The position numbers and the translations under genes are program-made. A stretch of DNA of 5,675 bases from an uncultured Eubacterium sp. (GTDB taxonomy: Bacteria; Bacillota; Clostridia; Lachnospirales; Lachnospiraceae), in contig CAJTSV010000125.1 of the NCBI GenBank assembly GCA_910579075.1, positions 4,570 through 10,244 on the forward strand, in the 5' to 3' direction. Shown here one piece after another: positions 1 to 5,442 of the stretch (the stretch's first letter is position 1; every line of letters starts with the position of its first letter). The notes beneath the pieces were generated by a model. The model saw only the letters and a program-made list of their open reading frames with translations, searched no databases and was not told the origin of the DNA.

Positions 1-593
1 TGCCGCCTTACCTGGCTGTTACCCTCGGTTTTCTATGCGGCGCGGCCTTTATGTGGGCATCTGACAAAATCATATCTTTTGCCGGAAGCCGGGCTGGTTG
101 TGCAAAAGATATGGGAAACGAGCGTTTCAGCCGGATTATCCTGCTGGTATTATCCATTACGCTGCACAATATCCCCGAAGGGCTTGCCGTCGGCGTCGCT
201 TTTGGCGCGCTGCAGGACGGCTATACGCCGGAAGGCCTGATGAGTGCCCTGTCCATTGCTATCGGCATCGGCCTGCAGAATTTTCCGGAAGGCGCTGCCG
301 TGTCCATTCCGCTGCGGCGTGAAGGCTTATCGCGCAGGAAAAGCTTCTTCTGGGGCCAGGCGTCCGGGTTTGTGGAACCGCTTGCCGGGCTGTCCGGCGC
401 ACTGCTCGTCGTATATGCAGAAGCCGTGCTGCCGTTTGCCCTCTCGTTTGCCGCCGGGGCAATGATTCTGGTAGCCGTGCACGAGCTGATACCCGAATGC
501 CAGCAGAACCGGAGCACGCAGCCTTACTCTGCTACCATGGGCATTGTGCTCGGGTTTGCTGTCATGATGCTGTTAGATGTCATGCTCGGATAG
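1..593 (+). CDS. ZIP family metal transporter, GufA-like (5' end missing)
   Basis: Inner-membrane transporter of divalent metal cations such as zinc, iron or manganese. The reading frame is open from the window edge (first full codon at 3), so the true start lies upstream; 196 residues are visible, against about 250-270 for the usual ZIP protein. Visible residue 55 begins the HNIPEG signature of the first metal-binding helix (TM4), and residues 92-97 carry the matching QNFPEG of TM5. These paired His/Asn/Glu and Gln/Asn/Glu sets form the binuclear metal site known from ZIP structures. SGFVEP at about 121-126 and VHELIPE at about 159-165 follow in the next helices; the Q-N-x-P-E-G form and SGxVEP suggest the GufA branch. 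The last hydrophobic helix (about 179-195) ends right at the C terminus. The loop before TM4 is short and not histidine-rich. Metal preference cannot be read from sequence. The gene converges on the synthetase gene. Confidence 0.93.
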   Translation, partial: PPYLAVTLGFLCGAAFMWASDKIISFAGSRAGCAKDMGNERFSRIILLVLSITLHNIPEGLAVGVAFGALQDGYTPEGLMSALSIAIGIGLQNFPEGAAVSIPLRREGLSRRKSFFWGQASGFVEPLAGLSGALLVVYAEAVLPFALSFAAGAMILVAVHELIPECQQNRSTQPYSATMGIVLGFAVMMLLDVMLG

Positions 594-624
594 GCAGCCC
601 ATCCTGCAGGAAAACCAGTTATGT

Positions 625-640
625 TGCGCCATCTGGCGTA
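625..640. terminator. possible weak bidirectional terminator hairpin between convergent genes
   Basis: The only clear dyad in the 48-base gap between the ZIP stop (591-593) and the synthetase stop (642-644). It has a six-pair stem (625-630 with 635-640, including one G-T wobble) and a four-base ATCT loop. On the plus strand it is followed by TTT at 641-643, and on the minus strand by a tail that is not T-rich. It lies just beyond the synthetase stop. The stem is short and the T-run poor, so this is a weak candidate. Confidence 0.25.
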
Positions 641-641
641 T

Positions 642-1418
642 TTAGCCGATATTCATATCCATGCGGCTCAGTTTTTCGAGCAGAATATCATCTTCGGTCG
701 GCGTATCGGATGCCGCTTCAATCTGCTGGCGGATGCCTATCATTTTCTGGTCCGTCAGCGCAATGACATCCGCGCATTCTTTCAGCTGGGCCACAATATC
801 CTGCTGGTTTGGAATGTTCTGCTTGTATTTGAGCTGGTGCTCCAGGCTCGCCCAGAAATCCATGGCAATCGTGCGGACCTGCACCTCGACTTTCATGTCT
901 TTTTTAAAATCTGCAAAATACACCGGAACCCTGACAATCAGGTGCAGGCTGCGGTACCCGTTCGGCTTCGGGTCAATAATGTAATCCTTGCGCGTCACCA
1001 GCGTCACATCATCCTGTGACAGCAGCGCGTCCGCAATTTCATAAATATCATCGATATAAGAACAGATAACCCGGATGCCAGCCACATCGCTGATATGCTT
1101 TTCAATATTTTCAAGCGAAAAGTGGCATCCATAGCGGTCTAGCTTCGCCATAATGCTGTTCGTATGCTTCAGCCTTGTGGAAATCGCACTGATTGGATTG
1201 CGCTGGTAACGCACGCTGAATTCGGTGTCCAGCACTTCAAATTTCGTCCTGATTTCCTTTACGGCACACGTATACATCATCATCAGTTCCCGGTAGCCGA
1301 CCAGCATATCCATAAACCGCTTTGTCTGGTTTACTTTTTCCGGCGTATCAAGCAGGGTAATCAGCCCCTCTGTCAGCTCTCCGCCCAGAAGGTCCTCATC
1401 TTCTTCATAATTCTCCAT
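642..1418 (-). CDS. small alarmone synthetase, (p)ppGpp synthetase of the RelQ/YjbM type
   Basis: Cytoplasmic enzyme predicted to transfer pyrophosphate from ATP to GDP or GTP, making the stringent-response alarmones ppGpp or pppGpp. The 258-residue product is one RelA/SpoT synthetase domain (about 50-200) with no HD hydrolase, TGS or ACT domain. Visible motifs in order are DVAGIRVIC (111-119), DYIIDPKPNGYRSLH (145-159), VEVQVRT (177-183) and MDFWASLEHQLKYK (186-199), which cover the nucleotide-binding and catalytic core and appear intact. A predicted helical C-terminal tail follows; in RelQ/YjbM such a tail helps form the tetramer. The N terminus is acidic, and at 258 residues the protein is longer than the roughly 210 of RelQ/YjbM. 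The ATG at 1418 is chosen because GGAGGAG (1424-1430) sits five bases upstream. The frame stays open to 1556, but that extension has no ribosome binding site and lies almost at the predicted transcript start. The gene appears monocistronic. RelP/YwaC is the less likely subfamily. Confidence 0.93.
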   Translation of the reverse strand: MENYEEDEDLLGGELTEGLITLLDTPEKVNQTKRFMDMLVGYRELMMMYTCAVKEIRTKFEVLDTEFSVRYQRNPISAISTRLKHTNSIMAKLDRYGCHFSLENIEKHISDVAGIRVICSYIDDIYEIADALLSQDDVTLVTRKDYIIDPKPNGYRSLHLIVRVPVYFADFKKDMKVEVQVRTIAMDFWASLEHQLKYKQNIPNQQDIVAQLKECADVIALTDQKMIGIRQQIEAASDTPTEDDILLEKLSRMDMNIG

Positions 1419-1570
1419 TTGTTCTCCTCCGGCTCCGGCCTGTTTCCTGCTTTCAGAATCAATCGGAGCCTGTTTCCATAGAATTTGTATTACAGCTGCC
1501 AGGTTCCGGACAGGCGCAGCCAGGCTGTCTCCTGCAGCATTCCGAAAAACCCGCACTGTAACAGGAATTC
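1419..1570 (-). promoter_or_regulatory. structured 5' leader of the alarmone synthetase gene
   Basis: About 150 nt lie between the predicted transcript start (near 1570) and the ATG. They contain nested complementary segments: 1556-1561 with 1490-1495 (6 bp), 1525-1529 with 1509-1513 (5 bp), and 1464-1470 with 1431-1437 (GGCTCCG with CGGAGCC, 7 bp). The last helix ends directly against the GGAGGAG ribosome binding site at 1424-1430. The motif CCGGAG occurs twice in tandem there, so the upstream CTCCG segment could pair either with the first copy or with the copy inside the ribosome binding site. A 10-base direct repeat GGAAACAGGC (minus strand; 1438-1447 and 1468-1477) overlaps the same area. 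No known riboswitch class was recognised. Confidence 0.4.
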
Positions 1571-1576
1571 TAGCCT

Positions 1577-1585
1577 ATTATAGCA
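1577..1585 (-). promoter_or_regulatory. extended -10 promoter of the alarmone synthetase gene
   Basis: On the minus strand these bases read TGCTATAAT, a perfect TATAAT box (1577-1582) with the TGn extension of an extended -10 promoter. No good -35 box lies at 16-18 bases; the best partial match, TTAGCA, would need a 19-base spacer, so the TG extension probably compensates. The predicted start is near 1570. Confidence 0.7.
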
Positions 1586-1931
1586 TACGTTTGGCAATAT
1601 CTGCTAAAGTTTCACCAAAATATCATAAATTCTTAAGAAAATATCCATAAAATTTTTCAAAATCCGGCACGGCTGTACGCAAGACAGCCTCACAATGCCA
1701 TCTGAATCAGGCATAAGAATCCCCGCACTGCCGCCCGAATCATAACACTGGCATGAATTACACTGCCGCTCCCCCTCCATACAGATTTTTACACGCAAAA
1801 ATGCCCGCCAGAACAACCTATTCTGCCGGAACATTTTTCTTTCGTATATGCCGCATTCTGCCAGCCATTTTTTCAGCCAGGCAGTTTTCTGACAAAATGC
1901 CGTATCTGCCAAAATCATCACTGGCCATCTT
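1586..1931. other. intergenic region without a convincing gene
   Basis: About 350 bases between the chemoreceptor stop and the synthetase promoter. A 115-codon minus-strand frame (1604-1951) crosses it, but it begins inside the chemoreceptor gene, has no ribosome binding site at its possible starts and resembles no family I know. What is visible: imperfect direct repeats ATGCCGTATCTGCC (1897-1910) and ATGCCGCATTCTGCC (1848-1862); three CACTG(C/G)C words at 1726, 1746 and 1761; a perfect 6-bp hairpin at 1671-1689; a 5-bp ATGCC/GGCAT dyad at about 1694-1713; and an A/T-rich stretch at about 1597-1660. It may be the 3' untranslated region of the chemoreceptor unit plus promoter-proximal DNA. A small RNA is possible but unsupported. 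Confidence 0.5.
1671..1689 (-). terminator. candidate hairpin downstream of the FIST/chemoreceptor unit
   Basis: A perfect six-pair stem, GGCTGT (1671-1676) with ACAGCC (1684-1689), and a seven-base loop. On the minus strand it is followed by about ten mixed bases, then a T/A-rich stretch containing TTTT runs, not by an immediate T-tract. It lies about 240 bases past the chemoreceptor stop. No better terminator was seen closer to that stop, so it is listed as the best but weak candidate. Confidence 0.22.
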
Positions 1932-2885
1932 TTAGCCTGGCAAATCTTCAATTAACGGCGGTATCTGCGAAATCATATTGTCCATATCTTCAAACATCGC
2001 GCTCTTGGTCGTGCCGAGCTTATTGGCATACTGGATATGCCTGACAACCTTTTCGTACTGGCTCTGCGTCCGGTAAAAAAAGTCATTGACACTTTCCAGG
2101 GCACTCTTAGATTCGTGAATCGCATCGGATATTTCGGACTGCACGGCGGTAGCGCCCTCTGCCGCCTGCGTAATATGGTCAAACATCTGATATGTATCGT
2201 TTACTTTCTGGATGCTTTCATTCAGTGCATCCTTGGATGTGCTGATGCTCGCATGCAGCTTGTCCGTGCCGTGCTCCACATCGCCAATGCTGTCTTCCAC
2301 GGCCGCAACCAGATTTTTAATTTCATCTGCCAGCCGCTTGACTTCCACTGCAACAATGGCAAATCCCTTGCCATGCTCGCCTGCCCTTGCTGCTTCTATT
2401 GATGCATTCAGCGCCAGGATATTGGTCTGGTCAGCAATGGATGTAATCTGGCCTGTACACGATTTAATCTGCTTGATGGATTCTAAGAAATCCCCAAACG
2501 TCTTATCCATTTCCCCAAAATGAGACTCGACCTGTACGGTCTGCTCCTTTAAAGACTCCACCTCATTCTGGACGGAAACAACGGACTCGCTGATTTCATT
2601 TTTGACATTTTCAAACTGCCCGGACACCTGTCCGATGCTGGAAAAAACCTGCTCAAAATCATCCAGCTTCTGCTTGAAATTATTGGATTCATCCAGCGCC
2701 TTATTGAAAGAATCGTTCACCTTGCCAAGCGCCTGCAAAGCGTTTACTTCTTTGTTTACAATCTCTTTCTGGCACTCCTTCACGCTGCCTGCCACATGAA
2801 GCACCGGATATAAATCATCTTTATCTATACGTTTTTTGCTGCCGGATTCTTTTGCAGGTTTTCCCTGTTTCGATTTAAAAAGCAT
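1932..2885 (-). CDS. soluble methyl-accepting chemotaxis protein signalling domain
   Basis: Cytoplasmic chemoreceptor output module predicted to form a long coiled-coil rod whose tip binds CheA and CheW. The 317-residue protein has a lysine-rich, polar N terminus (1-23), heptad-rich helix from about 35 to 150, and the highly conserved hairpin tip at about 150-187. The tip reads IADQTNILALNASIEAARAG, then EHGKGFAIVA and EVKRLADE. A return helix follows to about 290. No transmembrane segment, signal peptide, HAMP or recognisable ligand-binding domain (PAS, Cache, four-helix bundle) is present, and there is no CheR-binding pentapeptide at the C terminus. ATG at 2885 is supported by AAAGGAGG with a seven-base spacer. 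The FIST gene ends 23 bases upstream and is probably co-transcribed, which suggests that FIST supplies the missing sensor. No che genes are in the window, so a non-motility output remains possible. Confidence 0.93.
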   Translation of the reverse strand: MLFKSKQGKPAKESGSKKRIDKDDLYPVLHVAGSVKECQKEIVNKEVNALQALGKVNDSFNKALDESNNFKQKLDDFEQVFSSIGQVSGQFENVKNEISESVVSVQNEVESLKEQTVQVESHFGEMDKTFGDFLESIKQIKSCTGQITSIADQTNILALNASIEAARAGEHGKGFAIVAVEVKRLADEIKNLVAAVEDSIGDVEHGTDKLHASISTSKDALNESIQKVNDTYQMFDHITQAAEGATAVQSEISDAIHESKSALESVNDFFYRTQSQYEKVVRHIQYANKLGTTKSAMFEDMDNMISQIPPLIEDLPG

Positions 2886-2908
2886 ATGGCTGCCTCCTTT
2901 ATTTTCGC

Positions 2909-3970
2909 TTACTCAAATACCACGCAGGTCATGGACTGGTTGACAAACTGGTTGTTATAGTGCTCCCCGTAACCGACCACTCCTGCATGGCTTCCCAGAA
3001 CAGCCATTTCCTGTAAGTATTCCTGCATATAATGATTTTCTGTAAATAATAAGTACCGGAACAGGCAGTTAACGGAAAAAACTGCGGATATCCTTGGAAA
3101 ATCCCTGCGGATTGTCTGAATGGTCTTTCTGACAATCGCCCTGAAATCTCCCAGTTCCAGCATAATCAGCACATCCGAGTCATTTACCTGGCGAAAGCAG
3201 GCCAGCGCATTGCCGTTTACTTCTTTGATAGAAACAATACAGGTATCGTTTCCGTTAATTTTCCCAAGCGGGTTTTTAAAGGTCTGTGACTGAATCTGGT
3301 TTTCGGATATATGGAGAATGCTCTGGTAAACCTGCTTGGCAGGCTTTCCGTCCAGCTCACCGATAATATAATCTGCCTTATTTGTCTTTGATGCCACAAA
3401 GCGGTAATCTCCCATCTGATGGTAAATGTTTTCCTTGTATGCCTTTACCCTTCCCCCCTGGTTTTTTATCAGGGCATAGGCCACGGCATCCTCGTAAACC
3501 CTGCCATTTACCGAAATCTTCCCGGCATCCCCGGTTCCGCCAACCAGTGCCACATTTCTGCGTTTTAAGACACTGTACATCGTATTCAGCACACAGGCAT
3601 CGTTTCCTGTACAGAAGTCGATGCATACCGTATCATTTTCGGATGCACGGATTGTCTCCACATCCTGCTCCAGGCGCCGGATATATTTTACCGGCATGAC
3701 CGATGCACGCTCCAGCACATTTGCCACGGCACTGACACCGTCGTAAAATGCTATGATGCCCACGCCTTTTTCCACAACTCTTGTATCATAACTCATTCCG
3801 GCACACCCGATGCTCGGCACAGACGGATAAAGCTCCTGCAGCTTTTTCACATGTTCTGCAAACTGTCCGCTGTTGGACAGCAGCATAAGAAACTGCGGAT
3901 TGCTTAATCCGCGCACGGCTTCCCTGATGTCACCGCTCTGGCTCATTCCAAAAAACTGTTTCACGCTCAT
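2909..3970 (-). CDS. FIST domain sensor protein (FIST_N plus FIST_C)
   Basis: Predicted cytoplasmic ligand-sensing protein. FIST domains are described as sensory modules found with chemoreceptors, kinases and cyclic-di-nucleotide enzymes, with small molecules such as amino acids proposed as ligands. The FIST_N half (about 20-205) has VPSIGCAGMS (51-60), GGTGDAG (144-150) and ELDGKPA (205-211), the last with the Tyr at 215 that is usual just after it. The FIST_C half (about 215-345) has FSVNCLFRYLLF (298-309), in the place of the usual S-C-x-x-R segment, and GYGEHYNNQFVNQSMT (333-348), matching the G-E...N.T terminal motif. No membrane segment or output domain is present. The start is set at ATG 3970, with GGGG three bases upstream. 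An in-frame TTG at 3979 would add three residues but has no ribosome binding site. Spacing to the downstream chemoreceptor is 23 bases. The actual ligand is unknown. Confidence 0.9.
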   Translation of the reverse strand: MSVKQFFGMSQSGDIREAVRGLSNPQFLMLLSNSGQFAEHVKKLQELYPSVPSIGCAGMSYDTRVVEKGVGIIAFYDGVSAVANVLERASVMPVKYIRRLEQDVETIRASENDTVCIDFCTGNDACVLNTMYSVLKRRNVALVGGTGDAGKISVNGRVYEDAVAYALIKNQGGRVKAYKENIYHQMGDYRFVASKTNKADYIIGELDGKPAKQVYQSILHISENQIQSQTFKNPLGKINGNDTCIVSIKEVNGNALACFRQVNDSDVLIMLELGDFRAIVRKTIQTIRRDFPRISAVFSVNCLFRYLLFTENHYMQEYLQEMAVLGSHAGVVGYGEHYNNQFVNQSMTCVVFE

Positions 3971-3997
3971 TTTCCCCAATCATTTGTTTTCATTGTC

Positions 3998-4018
3998 ATA
4001 AAGCTCACTTCGCTTTAT
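3998..4018. repeat. 7-bp inverted repeat over the FIST transcription start (operator candidate)
   Basis: ATAAAGC (3998-4004) and GCTTTAT (4012-4018) are perfect inverted copies separated by seven bases. The dyad overlaps two bases of the -10 box (4017-4022) and covers the predicted start near 4010. Because one arm lies upstream of the start, it would act as a DNA site, not an RNA hairpin. No known regulator motif was recognised. Confidence 0.4.
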
Positions 4019-4046
4019 TATACTTTATCATGGGGCATGCGGTCAA
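4017..4046 (-). promoter_or_regulatory. sigma-A-like promoter of the FIST/chemoreceptor unit
   Basis: On the minus strand TTGACC (4041-4046, five of six matches to the -35 consensus) and a perfect TATAAT (4017-4022) are separated by 18 bases. The predicted start near 4010 gives a leader of about 40 nt before ATG 3970. It does not resemble the motility sigma-28/sigma-D promoter, so the pair is not obviously co-regulated with flagella. Confidence 0.75.
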
Positions 4047-4085
4047 TGGCTAATTCACTTAAATTACATATTATGCCAGGGAAAG

Positions 4086-4112
4086 GTTACTGTTCACTCC
4101 GTGACCAGTAAC
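4086..4112. repeat. strong 12-bp hairpin between operon terminator and FIST promoter
   Basis: The left arm 4086-4097 and right arm 4101-4112 pair at 11 of 12 positions around a three-base TCC loop, with one T/C mismatch at 4093/4105. The outer helix is GTTACTG with CAGTAAC. No T-tract follows on either strand; the minus-strand tail is CTTTCCC. It could be a second, backup terminator for the operon ending at 4158, or a protein site about 40 bases upstream of the FIST -35 box. Confidence 0.45.
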
Positions 4113-4113
4113 G

Positions 4114-4145
4114 AAAAAACTGCTGTATGCTCTGTGCACGGCAGT
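4114..4145 (-). terminator. rho-independent terminator of the PadR/HAAS/DUF4097 operon
   Basis: On the minus strand ACTGC (4141-4145) pairs with GCAGT (4119-4123). One mismatch and two or three further pairs follow inward, and the stem runs straight into a six-T run (4114-4119, the first T also closing the stem). It begins 12 bases after the DUF4097 stop codon, the expected place. The stem is modest and the loop large. Confidence 0.6.
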
Positions 4146-4157
4146 CACGCAGGCCCG

Positions 4158-4865
4158 CTATTGTATGCGGATGTCACCGTCTTCGCATACAGCTGTTATT
4201 TTCCCTGCTGCTTCCCCGTTTACGGAAGCACACGATATTCCCATATCCTTCCCTTCTAAATATATGCGTCCATATTCTGTTTTCAGCTGGTATTCATAGT
4301 GCGAAATATTCTCCGGCAGCCGGATATCTGCACCGCCAGAAGAAGCAATCGCAAGCCTGTCTGCCTGTATGTTTTCACAGCTGACCTCCCCGCTTTCTGT
4401 CTGAACAGTGACGTCCGAAAGCTGCACATGTGCAGGCACATATATCGTAACCGACTGCCCCTTTGTATTTCTTCCTATGGAAAGCATTTTAAAATTTTCC
4501 TGTCCAGCTGGCGTCACTGATTCATTTTCCAGAACAAGCCTGCCGTCCCTTACCTCTTTTTTCAGCCCGCCAGTCTGGTCCAGGCAGTAAGCCAGCGCAT
4601 ATTCATCTGAATCAGAAGCCTGAATCCGCACGTCCGCACATTCCAGGCGGACTGCAATTTCCCCAAACGGCTCCAGCTTTTCCTCTCTTGCCGCAATACT
4701 TTCCTGTTCCAGAAGCGGTGCATAGACACGGATGCCCTGCGTATCAAACTGGATTCCGTAAACCCAGCCGCCAAGCAGGCACCCGGCTGCTGCCATGGCA
4801 AGGCCCGCTGCTGCCAGCAGGGCACAGGCCGGAAAAATTTTTTTATGATTGTGTTTTTGCTTCAT
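4158..4865 (-). CDS. DUF4097 family membrane-anchored beta-repeat protein
   Basis: A 235-residue protein with a basic N terminus (MKQKHNHKK) and one hydrophobic segment at about 11-37, probably an uncleaved membrane anchor that places the rest outside the cell. From about 66 onward the sequence is a series of short strands with alternating hydrophobic residues and recurring small-residue turns (VRLECADVRIQ, VTVQTESGEVSC, LAIASSGGADIRL, VNGEAAGKITAVCEDGDIRI). This is the pattern of DUF4097 repeats, also called toastrack or putative adhesin, thought to form a stacked beta structure. No enzyme motif is seen. ATG 4865 is supported by GGAGG eight bases upstream and overlaps the end of the HAAS gene by 23 bases, implying translational coupling. 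It is last in the operon. Related proteins are tied to envelope stress sensing (for example LiaX has DUF4097-type repeats); the role here is inferred. Confidence 0.85.
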   Translation of the reverse strand: MKQKHNHKKIFPACALLAAAGLAMAAAGCLLGGWVYGIQFDTQGIRVYAPLLEQESIAAREEKLEPFGEIAVRLECADVRIQASDSDEYALAYCLDQTGGLKKEVRDGRLVLENESVTPAGQENFKMLSIGRNTKGQSVTIYVPAHVQLSDVTVQTESGEVSCENIQADRLAIASSGGADIRLPENISHYEYQLKTEYGRIYLEGKDMGISCASVNGEAAGKITAVCEDGDIRIQ

Positions 4866-5442
4866 CGTTTCTGCCTCCTTTTCGAATCAGCCCTGCCAGG
4901 ACTCTCAGCATCCATACGAAAAAATTCCTGCCAAACAGATACGCGCCATATGTAATGGCTGCCCCGATGCCTGCGGACAAAAGCCCGAACCCGGTACAGG
5001 TTAAAAATACGGGAATGCTCTTTGAAAGCACGGTAAATCCGGCAATGACCGAAAGCGGGCCTGCAATGACCGCACAGGCCCCTGCAAGCAGCAGGCTTAA
5101 CAGCAGCGCCCATGCGACAATCATGCATGCCACAACAAGGACAGCCCCGCAAAACACCAGCGGCAGTGCAATCGGAGCCGCAAACAGTGCCAGCAGCATG
5201 ACCCAGAGTGCATGCAGGCCCGTGCGCACGCTTTTGACGTCTTCTTTGGAATAATCCGCTGCAATATCCCGTATAATCTGCTCCGCTGCTTCCTGCGGGC
5301 TTCCAAGGTCTTCGATGGCCTGCTGTTCATTTTCTGCATCCGCAAAATATTCTTCATAATATTCTATAGCACGTTCAAAATCTTCTTTTGGAAGATGTTT
5401 CAGCCTGTCTTTGAGCTGATTCATATATTCCTGCTTATTCAT
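4843..5442 (-). CDS. HAAS/DUF1700 domain membrane protein
   Basis: A 199-residue protein with a soluble helical N-terminal domain (about 1-65) typical of HAAS/DUF1700: MNKQEYMNQLKDRL at the start, an acidic EYYEEYFADAE stretch (27-37), and LGSPQEAAEQI (46-56). A long hydrophobic region follows (about 76-183) with probably four membrane segments rich in Ala, Leu and Gly, then a short basic tail. HAAS proteins are found next to PadR regulators and are thought to couple membrane events to the regulator; no enzyme function is known. ATG 5442 overlaps the PadR stop by eight bases. AAGGAG lies nine bases upstream, and a second AGGAG lies one base before the ATG. The 3' end overlaps the DUF4097 gene by 23 bases, so the three genes are tightly coupled. 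Confidence 0.88.
   Translation of the reverse strand: MNKQEYMNQLKDRLKHLPKEDFERAIEYYEEYFADAENEQQAIEDLGSPQEAAEQIIRDIAADYSKEDVKSVRTGLHALWVMLLALFAAPIALPLVFCGAVLVVACMIVAWALLLSLLLAGACAVIAGPLSVIAGFTVLSKSIPVFLTCTGFGLLSAGIGAAITYGAYLFGRNFFVWMLRVLAGLIRKGGRNDEAKTQS

Noticed and set aside
621..1019. 132-codon plus-strand frame
   Set aside because: Antisense to the catalytic core of the alarmone synthetase; no family resemblance.
1419..1556. 46-residue N-terminal extension of the alarmone synthetase from ATG 1556
   Set aside because: No ribosome binding site, start only about 14 bases after the predicted transcript start, and an excellent GGAGGAG precedes the internal ATG at 1418.
1604..1951. 115-codon minus-strand frame with a Cys-rich segment (CNSCQC, later CVQPC)
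   Set aside because: It starts inside the chemoreceptor gene, lacks a ribosome binding site at all candidate starts, has atypical composition and resembles no family I know; the Cys spacing alone is not evidence of a zinc site.
3382..3699. 105-codon plus-strand frame
   Set aside because: Antisense to the conserved core of the FIST gene; Pro/His/Arg-rich shadow with no start signal.
3971..3979. TTG start adding three residues to the FIST protein
   Set aside because: No ribosome binding site before the TTG, whereas GGGG precedes ATG 3970; the choice does not affect the domain.
4770..4790. Lipobox-like AAAGC (Cys29) in the DUF4097 protein
   Set aside because: The -3 position is Ala, not Leu/Val/Ile, and the hydrophobic stretch runs on past the Cys, so a transmembrane anchor fits better than a lipoprotein.
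4688..5254. 188-codon plus-strand frame
   Set aside because: It lies antisense to the HAAS and DUF4097 genes, whose families and ribosome binding sites are clear; it is rich in Ala/Ser/Thr/Pro as expected of a shadow frame.
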